This document shows positions 35,325 through 43,701 of a DNA stretch of 64,000 nt, piece after piece; the first letter of the stretch is position 1, and every line of letters begins with the position of its first letter. The stretch is from the NCBI GenBank assembly GCA_963851085.1, contig CAWKNX010000013.1:124001-188000 (forward strand), written 5' to 3'. This DNA is from DATFVJ01 sp963851085 (GTDB lineage: Bacteria > Actinomycetota > Actinomycetes > Streptosporangiales > Streptosporangiaceae). Both the position numbers and the translations under genes were made by a program. The notes below the pieces were generated by a model. It saw only the letters and a list, made by a program, of their open reading frames with translations. It was not told the origin of the DNA and did no database searches.

Positions 35325-36398
35325 TCACGCACTGGTGCCGAGTGTTGCGTCACATTTCTCCCGACTGACCGCACTGCTCATTTGGCGGCCCAATCCCATG
35401 GCCAGCATGTCGAGCCTGCCCATGAGATCGCGGAAGTCTGCGGGCAGCAGCGCCTGCTTGCCGTCGCACAGCGCCTGCTCCGGCCGCGTGTGCACGTCAA
35501 TGAGCAGCGCATCCGCGCCTGCCGCGACGGCAGCCAGGGACGCCGGTTCGACGAGTGTCCGGACGCCTGTGGAGTGACTCGGATCCACCATTACGGGCAA
35601 GTGGGAGCGCTGCTTTATCAATGCCACGGCCGAGATGTCCAGGGTGAACCTGGTGGCTTTCTCGAACGTCCTGATCCCGCGTTCGCACAGGATGACCTGA
35701 TCGTTGCCGATGGTCAGAATGTACTCAGCGGCGACAAGCAGTTCGTCAACCGTGCAGCCGAACCCGCGCTTGAGCACGATCGGCAGGCCGGCCGCGCCCG
35801 CTTCCTTGAGCAGCTCGAAGTTCTGCATGTTGCGGGCGCCGATCTGGAGCGCATTGGCGACGCTGGCCACCTGCTCGACGTGCCGTGTGTCAACGACCTC
35901 GGTGACAATGGGCAGTCCCGTCTTGCGCCGTGTCTCGTCCAGCAGCTCGAGAGCCGACCATTTCAGCCCCTGGAAGGAGTACGGCGACGTCCTGGGCTTG
36001 AATGCACCGCCGCGGAGCCCGACTGCCCCGTACTGAGCGACGACGGCCGCGGCAGCGTCCAGTTGCTCGGCGCTCTCCACCGAGCACGGGCCGGCAAAGA
36101 CAGCGATGTTGCCGTTGCCGACGTCGGTGGGGCCGACAGAGACGACCGTGCCAGCGGGCCGCAGCTCGCGCCGGCCCAGCCGGAAACCATCGCCCGACCG
36201 CACGACGGCGGCCGGCGCCGGGAGGAGGGGCGGCGCGGGAACGGTTGTCTCTGGATCATTCGTAACGATCACTGGGGTATCACCGAGCCGCTGCAGCGTC
36301 GCGGTGGCGCCGAACAACTCGAGGTGCGTGACCCATTCGCTGAGATCGGCGGGGTGAATTGTAGGATTGAAGACGTAAAGGATCTCGGAGCTGGACAT
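35325..36398 (-). CDS. DAHP synthase (3-deoxy-7-phosphoheptulonate synthase, type I-beta)
   Basis: 357 aa. It joins phosphoenolpyruvate and erythrose 4-phosphate in the first shikimate-pathway step. The barrel motifs are VFAGPCSVESAEQLD, GLRGGAFKPRTSPYSFQGL, LQIGARNMQNFELLKE, VLKRGFG, ILCERGIRTFE and MVDPSHSTG. An N-terminal ~90-residue ferredoxin-like domain (ILYVFNPTIHPADLSEW) is the sort that confers aromatic feedback control in type I-beta enzymes. With shikimate dehydrogenase and a HisC-like aminotransferase in the same operon, this is likely a pathway-dedicated copy that boosts aromatic precursor flow. It lies 39 bp before the indigoidine-synthetase-like gene. Confidence 0.92.
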   Translation of the reverse strand: MSSSEILYVFNPTIHPADLSEWVTHLELFGATATLQRLGDTPVIVTNDPETTVPAPPLLPAPAAVVRSGDGFRLGRRELRPAGTVVSVGPTDVGNGNIAVFAGPCSVESAEQLDAAAAVVAQYGAVGLRGGAFKPRTSPYSFQGLKWSALELLDETRRKTGLPIVTEVVDTRHVEQVASVANALQIGARNMQNFELLKEAGAAGLPIVLKRGFGCTVDELLVAAEYILTIGNDQVILCERGIRTFEKATRFTLDISAVALIKQRSHLPVMVDPSHSTGVRTLVEPASLAAVAAGADALLIDVHTRPEQALCDGKQALLPADFRDLMGRLDMLAMGLGRQMSSAVSREKCDATLGTSA

Positions 36399-36563
36399 TG
36401 CGGCTTCTTCCCTGCGGGGATGAACGGTTGCCAGGAATTAGTGCGGACAGGCGACGGTGCCGGGCACCGAAATATGTTCTCCGGGCCGGGCTGCGATGCG
36501 GCTGGCACCAAAGAACTGAGGCGAAACCATATCGTGCGTGCACTGGGCTGCCGCGCGCGGCTA

Positions 36564-36743
36564 TTAGAAGCCCGAAAGCGCGAGGTCCGCAAGCACAGCC
36601 CGTTCGCACGGAAATACGCTGCCACAAACGGGGCAGCTGCCGTCATCATTGCCGTGCTGGCTGATCTCCCGCTGCGCGGTGGCGAGCAACTGCGCTAGCT
36701 CGGGCGACAGATAGTCGATGGTCGAAGAAGTCCAGTCGTTCAC
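36564..36743 (-). CDS. Small Cys-rich (probable zinc) protein
   Basis: 59 aa from a GTG preceded by AAGGAGG. A helical part (YLSPELAQLLATAQREISQH) is followed by GSCPVCGSVFPCERAVLADL, with three cysteines in a CxxCx(5)C pattern common to short actinomycete metal-binding or hydroxylase-associated proteins. It could be a helper for a neighbouring enzyme or a small regulator. There is a 165-bp gap before the DAHP synthase gene. Function unknown. Confidence 0.65.
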   Translation of the reverse strand: MNDWTSSTIDYLSPELAQLLATAQREISQHGNDDGSCPVCGSVFPCERAVLADLALSGF

Positions 36744-36860
36744 TCGGAGCCTCCTTCCCGAAGCCGTCAAGAATTGTGAACCCGATGACCCCGGCGGCCG
36801 AAGAAGTCAAATCGGAATAATCGTGGCGGCGGGCAAGGGCACTAGCCGAGCTCATGGCAC

Positions 36861-36908
36861 AGGCCAGTAAGCTGGCAGGCCAGTAAGCTGGCAGGCCAGT
36901 AAGCTGGC
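36861..36908. promoter_or_regulatory. Triple 16-bp repeat, each a small palindrome
   Basis: Three exact copies of AGGCCAGTAAGCTGGC (36861-36876, 36877-36892, 36893-36908). Each contains GCCAG-TAAG-CTGGC, a 5-bp inverted repeat. The array lies upstream of the small Cys-rich gene, DAHP synthase and the indigoidine-type gene, and downstream of the DsbA-like gene, so it may be an operator or a hairpin array. Confidence 0.55.
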
Positions 36909-36965
36909 ACGGGCCAAAATCGGCACCGGCCCTAAGCTTCCCGCGGCCGAAATCTCTACCGCTGC

Positions 36966-37589
36966 TCAGCTGAAGTCGAAGTCGCTTGTCCTCGTACGCT
37001 TCAGCTCGAAGAATTTCGGAAACGCGGCAAGTTCCCTTGCCGCGTCGAACATCCGCGCGGCCTGCTCGCCGCGTGGGATCGAGGTGAGGACCGGCCCGAA
37101 GAAGGCGACCCCGTCAATATGCAGCGTCGGCGTTCCGACATCCTCGCCCACCGGTTCCATGCCCGCGCGGTGGCTCTTGCGCAACGCCTGGTCGTATTCG
37201 GTGCTGTTCGCGGCCTCGGCCAGGGAAGCAGGTAAACCTAGCTCCGCGAGAGATTCCGCGATCACCAGCGGATAGTCCTTGTTCCCCTGGTTGTGAATCC
37301 GCGTTCCCATCGCCGTGTACAGGTCGCGCAGCACGTCGTCGCCATGGTATTGAGCAGCGGCGATAGCGACGCGAACCGGTCCCCATGCGCGGTCGCAGAA
37401 CTCGCGGTACCATGGTTCGATCTCGCGGTGCTCGTTGAGCACGGACAGGCTCATCACGCGGAACTGCAGAGCGATGTCGCGATGACGTTCCACTTCGAGA
37501 ATCCATCGCGACGTGACCCATGCGAATGGGCAGGCTGGATCGAAGTAGAAGTTCACCTCGGGCCGCCTCGGTGCTTGCGCTGGTGCCAT
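36966..37589 (-). CDS. DsbA-like/mycothiol-dependent nitroreductase-type protein
   Basis: 207 aa from the ATG with GGGAGA upstream (MAPAQAPRRPEVNFYFDP). The thioredoxin-fold DsbA pattern is FYFDPACPFAWVTSRWILEV with a C-terminal cis-proline loop VGTPTLHIDGVAFFGPVL. The active site is CPFA instead of CxxC, a one-cysteine form found in the actinomycete family that includes the mycothiol-dependent reductase Rv2466c. It may use mycothiol in place of the second cysteine. In this cluster it could reduce or detoxify a nitroso/nitro intermediate (inference). The next gene upstream is 139 bp away. Confidence 0.78.
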   Translation of the reverse strand: MAPAQAPRRPEVNFYFDPACPFAWVTSRWILEVERHRDIALQFRVMSLSVLNEHREIEPWYREFCDRAWGPVRVAIAAAQYHGDDVLRDLYTAMGTRIHNQGNKDYPLVIAESLAELGLPASLAEAANSTEYDQALRKSHRAGMEPVGEDVGTPTLHIDGVAFFGPVLTSIPRGEQAARMFDAARELAAFPKFFELKRTRTSDFDFS

Positions 37590-37728
37590 CCTCGAGTTCT
37601 CCCAACTCACTTCTGGGCCGAATTAACAGTATGTCAGCGAGGTCATTGGCCTGCTGGCGCGAGGCCGGCCCAGCGCGGTCCCTGGGCGGCCCTTGGCGGG
37701 CGTAACGACGGTGCGGAGGCAGCGGCAG

Positions 37729-38790
37729 TTACGCTGCGGCAACCGCGAGGAATGCGTCATTGGCGGCCGGATCGCCAATGGACACGCGCACGCCCTCCCC
37801 CGGGAAGGCACGGACGTTCACCCCGTGTGCCGCGCACGCCGCGGCGAAGTCGGCCGAGTCACCGTCCAGGCGCAGCCACAAGAGGTTCGCTTCGCTCGCC
37901 GGAACCCACCAGCCCGCGTCGAGCAGCGCATTGCGTACCCGCTCACGCTCCTTCACCGTCCGCTCGACCCGGGCGAGCAGTTCGCCCGCGGCCCGCAGCG
38001 ACGCACTCGCGGCGACCTGCGCCAGGTGGTTGACGGAGTAGGGCAGCCGGGTCTTGCGCACCTGCGCGGTGACCACCGGGTGAGCAACCAGGTAACCGAC
38101 GCGCAGCCCCGCCAGCCCGAAGGCCTTGGAGAAGGTCCGCAGGACCACGACATTGGTGCGGCCGGCCGCAAGCGTGAGAGCGTCGGGCACGCTGGCGTCC
38201 CTGACGTACTCGCGGTACGCCTCGTCGAACACCACGAGGCAGTCGGCAGGTACGTGGTCGAGGAAGTTGTCGACCTCGCCCCGCCGCACCACGGTTCCAG
38301 TGGGATTGTTGGGATTGCAGACGATGATCAGACGGGTCCGCGGCGTGACCGCGGCGGCCATGGCGCTGAGGTCGTGCCGCTCATCTCGAAGCGGTACGGC
38401 CACGGGCCGCATTCCGGCCAGCTTCGCCAGTACCGGATACGCCTCGAAGGAACGCCATGCGTAGACCACCTCGGTCCCGGGCTCGCCGACCGCCTCGAAC
38501 AGCATCTGCGTGACGCCGACCGATCCGCAGCCCACCACGACCTGGTCAGGGCTGGTGCCCAGCCAGCTGGCGATATCACACGTGAGCGTGGCGGACCCGC
38601 CGTCGGGGTACCTGTTGACCTCGTCGATCGCGGCCGCTATGGCCTCAACCACCGACGGTAGCGGCCCGTCAGGCGACTCATTGGCGGCGAGCAGGTATGA
38701 CCTGCCCGCCGGTGACCTGGCTATCGCCCCGGGTTTATGTGCGGCCAGGTCATGAAGAACTGGGCGAAGTCGTGGCTGCACTATATCCAT
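37729..38790 (-). CDS. HisC-like class I/II aminotransferase (aromatic amino acid type)
   Basis: 353 aa, CGAAGGAG before the ATG. Class II PLP motifs: YLLAANESPDGPLP, QVVVGCGSVGVTQMLFEAV, IIVCNPNNPTG, VVFDEAYREYV and the lysine loop TFSKAFGLAGLRVGYLVAH. These match histidinol-phosphate aminotransferases and the closely related phenylalanine aminotransferases (Pat). No histidine genes are nearby, but a DAHP synthase and a shikimate dehydrogenase are, so transfer to or from an aromatic or cyclohexene keto acid is more likely (inference). It follows shikimate dehydrogenase by 28 bp. Confidence 0.85.
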   Translation of the reverse strand: MDIVQPRLRPVLHDLAAHKPGAIARSPAGRSYLLAANESPDGPLPSVVEAIAAAIDEVNRYPDGGSATLTCDIASWLGTSPDQVVVGCGSVGVTQMLFEAVGEPGTEVVYAWRSFEAYPVLAKLAGMRPVAVPLRDERHDLSAMAAAVTPRTRLIIVCNPNNPTGTVVRRGEVDNFLDHVPADCLVVFDEAYREYVRDASVPDALTLAAGRTNVVVLRTFSKAFGLAGLRVGYLVAHPVVTAQVRKTRLPYSVNHLAQVAASASLRAAGELLARVERTVKERERVRNALLDAGWWVPASEANLLWLRLDGDSADFAAACAAHGVNVRAFPGEGVRVSIGDPAANDAFLAVAAA

Positions 38791-38818
38791 TGTCGCTCCT
38801 TCGCGGGCTCGCGCCGCA

Positions 38819-39727
38819 TCAGTGGGCCCCTACGCGGTCGTAGATAGGCTCCCGGTTCGTAAGAGCCGCCACGTGGCGGAGCATGCGGTTGGTATCCGGC
38901 CGTACCCCGGTGAAAAGGCGGAATGCTTCGGCCGCCTGGAAGGCGAGCATCGCGCCGCCGGAAAGCGTGCGGCAACCCATGATCCGCGCGTGGTGGAGAA
39001 GCTCGGTTTCCAGTGGGGAATAGACGACATCGGCGACCCACTGGCCCGGGCGGAGAAAACGGGGCGGGAATGGCAGCCCTGGGTGGGACGCCATGCCGGC
39101 CGGTGTCGCGTGGATCAAGCCGTCCGCGGCCGCGAGGCTGGGCTCGAGGAGATCGTGATCGGCGCCGTCGATACGAGCCCCGCCGAAATGGCTTCCCATC
39201 CTCCGCACCAGCGCGTCCGTGCGCCGCCTGTCGGTGTCGATCACGGTGACCTCGTCCGCGCCAAGGCGGAGGATGGCATAGGCCACTGCCGATCCGGCGC
39301 CGCCCGCGCCCAGCACGACCACCCTGTGCTTGGCCGCGTCCGGCAGCCCTCTTTCCAGGCTGCGGGCGAAGCCCAGCCAGTCGGTGTTGTGCCCGGCGAC
39401 CCTGCCTGCGCTCCTGCCTGCGCCGAAGATCACCGTATTGACCGCGCCGATCACGGCGGCGTCCGCGGGCAGTTCGTCGACGTGCTCAAGGACGGCCTGC
39501 TTGCACGGATGAGTGATGTTGAGCCCGGTGAACCCCACCCGCCGGGCCGCGGTCAGCAGGGCCGGGGTCCGCGTCACCTCGAGCCCGAGCGGGTCGAGAT
39601 CGATGAGCTGATAGACCAGCCGGAGCCCGTTCAACTCCGCCTCGCGCTCATGGAGGCGCGGGCTCAGCGAAGCGCCGATGCCGGCGCCGATGAGCCCGGT
39701 CAGAAACGACGGCCTGATTTCTGGCAT
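38819..39727 (-). CDS. aroE: Shikimate/quinate dehydrogenase family protein
   Basis: 302 aa, GGCAGGAG before the ATG. The N-terminal substrate domain has SLSPRLHEREAELNGL and NITHPCKQAVLEHVDEL, with the catalytic Lys, then GHNTDWLGF with the catalytic Asp. The NADP domain has VVVLGAGGAGSAVAYAIL and VADVVYSPLETELLHHA. It reduces 3-dehydroshikimate or oxidises quinate/shikimate. The IDTDRRR after the Rossmann strand fits either cofactor. It is a cluster-located copy beside a HisC-like aminotransferase; the substrate could be a shikimate analogue. Confidence 0.88.
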   Translation of the reverse strand: MPEIRPSFLTGLIGAGIGASLSPRLHEREAELNGLRLVYQLIDLDPLGLEVTRTPALLTAARRVGFTGLNITHPCKQAVLEHVDELPADAAVIGAVNTVIFGAGRSAGRVAGHNTDWLGFARSLERGLPDAAKHRVVVLGAGGAGSAVAYAILRLGADEVTVIDTDRRRTDALVRRMGSHFGGARIDGADHDLLEPSLAAADGLIHATPAGMASHPGLPFPPRFLRPGQWVADVVYSPLETELLHHARIMGCRTLSGGAMLAFQAAEAFRLFTGVRPDTNRMLRHVAALTNREPIYDRVGAH

Positions 39728-39830
39728 GTGTTACTCCTGCCGGCCGGAGTTCCGGCTGCCTGGCGTTCCTTTCACACCAGGCCAGCCGGCACTCGAGGGG
39801 ATGAGGTGAGGTGGCTGTGGCTGGCCTGGT

Positions 39831-41516
39831 TCACCCGACGACGGCGGCACCTGGAGTCACGGCGAGAATCTTGCCCTCGCCGTCACTGACGTATTCAGAA
39901 AGGGTGCCGTACTTCTCCCTGAGCTGGCGCTTCAATACCTTTCCTGTCACACCGACGGGGATCGACCCGGCGATTTCGAGCAGCGCGAGCTCGGGATGGC
40001 CAGCCGAGCGCAGTGCTTCGTTCGCCGCATTGAACAGCGTCTGCGGATCGACCTGCTCGGCTTCTGTCGTGACTACGGCGACAGCGACGGTCTCGGTATC
40101 GAGTTTGCCTGCGACGACGGCGCAGTCCTGGATCTCCGCGATATCGCTGAGGAGGGTCTCCTCCATGAGAATCGAGTAACCGGGCCCGGCCGCCGTCTCG
40201 ATGGTGTCCACGGCCCGGTCGACATGGAAGAAGTTGTTTGCTTCGTCCCGGTAGACCATGTCCCCCGGCGTCCAGTACCCGCCGAGCCGGCTCCGATAGG
40301 TGATTTCGGAGTCGTCCCAGTATCCCGCCGTGATCGCCGGGCCCCGGGCGCCGAGCAGCCCGACCTCATAGGCGTCGCACTCGGTGCCGTCCTTGCGCAG
40401 CACGGCGACCTCGGAGACGCCAACGGGCTTCCCGACACAACGGTCATTGCGTTCGGATGCCAGGGTCCTGCCTTTCAGCAGGACGGCCCAGCCGAGCTCG
40501 GTGGTGCCCAGCCGGTCCAGGAAGGAGGAAGGCGGCAGCCACGTGCTTCGGTGCGCGAGCAGCTTGCGCATGTGCGCCTCGTGCACGGCGTCGGCGGTGG
40601 TAACCCACACGTTGACCGAGTCGAGCACGCCTGGCTCCAGGTCGAGCGCGGCCAGATCCGCGCATGCGTGGCCGAAGGCCATGACCGACGTCGGCTGGTG
40701 TTCGCGGATCGCGGCCACCATCTCGGGACCGCTCGGATCATGCAGCGGCACGATCGGGGTACCGCCGAAGATCGCGTAGGTCATGTAGTGGATGCACCCC
40801 AGGTGCGACTGCGGCAGCGCCGCCATCATCACCCCTCCGGGCACCAGCGTGGGATCGTCCTGGGTGAGCCGGAACCGCGGCCCCGCCACGCTGGAGCGGT
40901 GCGTCTGAACGACCGGCTTGGGCCGGCCCGTCGTCCCCGACGAGTGCAGGATCGAGACCGGATCGTCCGGCGCGTGCCGCCAGCGCCACTCGTCGGGCAG
41001 GGTGGTCGCCTGGGGCGCGGGCAGTTCTTCCTCCAGCTGGATCCATTGCAGGTCCGCCAGCTTGCCGACATCGCCACCGAGTGCCTGAAGGTGAGCGCGA
41101 TCGGTGTAGAGGCCGACCGGTCTCGTCCGGTCGAGCAGGGCGGCGGCGATCTCCCGTGGGGCGTTGCTGTTGACCAGTACCGCGATGGCGCCGATCTGGG
41201 CCAGCGCGAAGTAGTGCACCGAATACGCGAAGAAGTCCTTCATGTAGATCGCGACGCGGTCACGTGGGCGTACGCCCTTGTCGAGGTACCATGCCGACCA
41301 GCTCTGTGCCAGCTGGTCGAGCTGCAGCAGGCTGAAGTCGGTCTGCTGCTGACCGTCGGTGTTGGTCAGCGGCCTGCCCGAACGGATGAAGGGCACATCG
41401 GGATTCGGGTTGCCCGCGATCGCCGACCTGAGCAGGTTCCCGCCGCCCACCTCGTCATTCGAGGCGAACTTGAGCCGCTGCTCCTTCGTCAGGAGGGCCT
41501 TTTCGGATAGGGACAT
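39831..41516 (-). CDS. AMP-forming acyl-CoA synthetase-like ligase (candidate CreM-type diazotase)
   Basis: 561 aa, GGAAGGTG before the ATG. The adenylate-forming motifs are SILHSSGTTGRPKPVVQTHR (A3), LGTTELGWAVLLK (A5), GYWTPGDMVYRDEANNFFHV (A7) and the C-terminal catalytic lysine in VGVTGKVLKRQLREKYG. There is no carrier domain. It may activate a carboxylic acid for CoA or a carrier protein. In clusters with a CreE/CreD pair, homologues of this superfamily (CreM, AvaA6) use ATP to activate nitrite for diazotisation of an arylamine, so this gene is the best candidate here for that step (inference). The A-domain core is atypical (TTADAVHEAHMRKLL before the A5 motif). Confidence 0.82.
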   Translation of the reverse strand: MSLSEKALLTKEQRLKFASNDEVGGGNLLRSAIAGNPNPDVPFIRSGRPLTNTDGQQQTDFSLLQLDQLAQSWSAWYLDKGVRPRDRVAIYMKDFFAYSVHYFALAQIGAIAVLVNSNAPREIAAALLDRTRPVGLYTDRAHLQALGGDVGKLADLQWIQLEEELPAPQATTLPDEWRWRHAPDDPVSILHSSGTTGRPKPVVQTHRSSVAGPRFRLTQDDPTLVPGGVMMAALPQSHLGCIHYMTYAIFGGTPIVPLHDPSGPEMVAAIREHQPTSVMAFGHACADLAALDLEPGVLDSVNVWVTTADAVHEAHMRKLLAHRSTWLPPSSFLDRLGTTELGWAVLLKGRTLASERNDRCVGKPVGVSEVAVLRKDGTECDAYEVGLLGARGPAITAGYWDDSEITYRSRLGGYWTPGDMVYRDEANNFFHVDRAVDTIETAAGPGYSILMEETLLSDIAEIQDCAVVAGKLDTETVAVAVVTTEAEQVDPQTLFNAANEALRSAGHPELALLEIAGSIPVGVTGKVLKRQLREKYGTLSEYVSDGEGKILAVTPGAAVVG

Positions 41517-41640
41517 GGTTCACCTTCCATGATTGAGCGACCGAGCTTGTACTTCGGTTTCTGGCGGCACCCGCAGGCCGTCCATCCCGGTGGCGCTGAG
41601 GTGCACGGCCTTCCTGAGTGCCTCGCGGCGGGAGACTTGC

Positions 41641-43647
41641 TTATCGCCCGTCCCCGGCCGACGAGGAAGGGCCGGCCCCGACAAGGGTCACGGCGTGTTC
41701 GCGCAACGTCCCCCGGTCCAGCTTGCCGACCCCGATCAGCGGCATCGTGTCGATGAGTTCCAGCCGCTCCGGCAGCTTGTAGCGGGCAAGCCCCCGGTCC
41801 TTGAAGTGCCGGCGGATGTCGTGCAGTTCGGGCGGGGTCTCGCCAGCGGACACCACGAAGAGGCAGACTGTCTCGCCGTAGACCGGATGCGGCATGGGCG
41901 CGGCCCCGGCCGCTGCCACCTGCGGCAGTTCCCTGGCCAGTTCCTCCAGCTCCTCCGCACTGATCTTCTCACCGCCGCGATTGATCAGATTCTTGATTCG
42001 CCCGGTGATCTCGAGGTTGCCGTCCGGCCGCAACCGGACCAAATCCCCTGTGCGGTAGAACCCGTCCGCGGTGAAGGCCCGCGCCGTGGCCGCCGGATCC
42101 CGGTAGTATCCGGCGACGGTGGAGGGGCCGCGGGTCAGCAGCTGGCCAACTTCCCCCGCGGGCACCGGATTGTCGTCCTCGTCGACGACCCGGATCTCGT
42201 CACCGGGTGACGCCGGCCGTCCCTGGGTCGCGGACGTCACCTCGTCCGGGTCGTCAAGGCGGGTGAAATTCCCCAGTCCCTCGCTCATTCCGTAGACCTG
42301 CTGGACCACGCACCGCAACGCGCTCATCGCCTGCTCGGCAATCGCCGGGTCCAGCCGGGCGCCACCGACCTGGAGGACGGCCAAGCTGGAGACGTCGTAA
42401 TGCTCGGTGCGGAGCACATTGACCCACTGGGTGACGAGGCCGGGTACGGCGGCCGTGTGCGTCACCCGTTCCCGCTGAATCAGCTCCAGGGCCTGCCGTG
42501 GATCCTCGGCACTGCCCAGGACGACCGTCCCGCCCGCGGCCAGCGTCCCCATGATCCCTGGATAGGCGAGGACGAAAGTATGGGTGGCGGGCAGTACCGC
42601 GAGGTAGACGGTCTCGGCGGAGACCGCCGCGACCTCAGCTGTGCTCCGCACGACGTAGCCGTAGTCCTCGTGTGTGCGCGCCATCAGCTTGGGAGGCCCG
42701 GTGGTGCCGCTTGACAGCAGAAACAGCGCGGCGTCGCCCGGGTCCATAGCCGCAGGATCCAGCTGTCCTGCCCCGCGGCACCGATCATCGCCGTGGCCCG
42801 GGTCACAGAGCCGGGTCAGGTCGGTGAGGTCCGGTCCGTCCTCGCCCGCTCCGCCCGCCACTAGCAGCCGGGTGAGGCGAGGATGCCGGGGACGCAGCTG
42901 CTGCACCATCGAGAGGTGATCGCCGCGCCGGGTGTTGCCAGGCACCGCGATCGCCACGGGCGAGGTCAGCCCCAAGATCCGGTCCAGCTCGTACTCCCGC
43001 AGCGTCGCCAGGGTGAGCACCGGCGGGGCACCGATCCGGATCAGAGCGAGCACGGTGACGACGTATTCAACGGAATTGGGCAGCTGGACCACCACCGGGT
43101 CGCCACGCCCGATGCCCAGAGCCAAGAGCCCCTGTGCCGCCCGCTCCACCGCGGTGGACAGTTCGCCGTAGCTCAGCCGCCGCTCGCCGGCGACGAGCGC
43201 GCACTTGGCTGGATCCTGGTGGGCGTGCCGCAGGAGCAGGGTGTCCAGCGGCTCGGCGCGCCACCATCCGGCCTCGCGGTACCGCCGCGCCCGATCGGGC
43301 GGGACGCGGGGAATCTCGTCCGCCGCCCGGGGGCTCTCGGCGGGAGCCTCGTGCTGATCGGCGGGAGCCTCGTGCTGATCGGCCGGCACCTCGTGCTGAT
43401 CGGCCGGCGCCTGGTGCTGATCGGCCGGCCGCGCCCCGTCGGCGAGCGCCGCGAGTTCGGCCAGCGAGTAGTCCTTCGTGTCCCACAGGTCGACCTTCAG
43501 ACCGAACCGGTGGCCAAGCGCCAGCTCCAGCTCCGTCGTCTCGACCGAGTCGAGCCCGAGATCCGCGCGCAACCGCGCGTCCGCCGCAAGCTCGTCTGCC
43601 CTGATGCCTATCTCCCGCAGCACCTCGCTGAGGAGCTCGATGCTCAT
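41641..43647 (-). CDS. Carrier domain fused to aryl/acyl-AMP ligase
   Basis: 668 aa. Residues 1-~78 are an acyl carrier domain with the 4'-phosphopantetheine Ser34 in LGLDSVETTELELAL. Residues ~80-115 are a linker of repeated PADQHEA units. Residues ~120-655 are an EntE/DhbE-like adenylation domain: ALFLLSSGTTGPPKLMARTH, VYGMSEGLGNFTRLDD, FYRTGDLVRLRPDGN, ITGRIKNLINRGGEKIS and LPLERL-type end VGKLDRGTLRE. EntE-type enzymes load aryl acids (2,3-dihydroxybenzoate, salicylate) on a carrier. The fused N-terminal carrier suggests self-loading of a starter unit for the PKS (inference). The acid is not identifiable by eye. Confidence 0.85.
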   Translation of the reverse strand: MSIELLSEVLREIGIRADELAADARLRADLGLDSVETTELELALGHRFGLKVDLWDTKDYSLAELAALADGARPADQHQAPADQHEVPADQHEAPADQHEAPAESPRAADEIPRVPPDRARRYREAGWWRAEPLDTLLLRHAHQDPAKCALVAGERRLSYGELSTAVERAAQGLLALGIGRGDPVVVQLPNSVEYVVTVLALIRIGAPPVLTLATLREYELDRILGLTSPVAIAVPGNTRRGDHLSMVQQLRPRHPRLTRLLVAGGAGEDGPDLTDLTRLCDPGHGDDRCRGAGQLDPAAMDPGDAALFLLSSGTTGPPKLMARTHEDYGYVVRSTAEVAAVSAETVYLAVLPATHTFVLAYPGIMGTLAAGGTVVLGSAEDPRQALELIQRERVTHTAAVPGLVTQWVNVLRTEHYDVSSLAVLQVGGARLDPAIAEQAMSALRCVVQQVYGMSEGLGNFTRLDDPDEVTSATQGRPASPGDEIRVVDEDDNPVPAGEVGQLLTRGPSTVAGYYRDPAATARAFTADGFYRTGDLVRLRPDGNLEITGRIKNLINRGGEKISAEELEELARELPQVAAAGAAPMPHPVYGETVCLFVVSAGETPPELHDIRRHFKDRGLARYKLPERLELIDTMPLIGVGKLDRGTLREHAVTLVGAGPSSSAGDGR
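43346..43430 (-). repeat. Four 21-bp repeats in the linker of the carrier-ligase
   Basis: Near-identical 21-bp units (core CTCGTGCTGATCGGCSGG) encode four PADQHEx heptapeptides in the linker between the carrier and the adenylation domain. Length variation here would change only linker length. Confidence 0.85.
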
Positions 43648-43701
43648 GTCTCTGCGCTCCTGATCAGTCGGGTCTGATGATCAGACGGTCTGGCCCGGCG
43701 C

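Noticed and set aside
35325..39727. 3-amino-5-hydroxybenzoate (aminoshikimate) pathway
   Set aside because: No AHBA synthase, aminoDHQ synthase or RifK/L-like gene is seen, and the DAHP synthase is an ordinary type I-beta enzyme.
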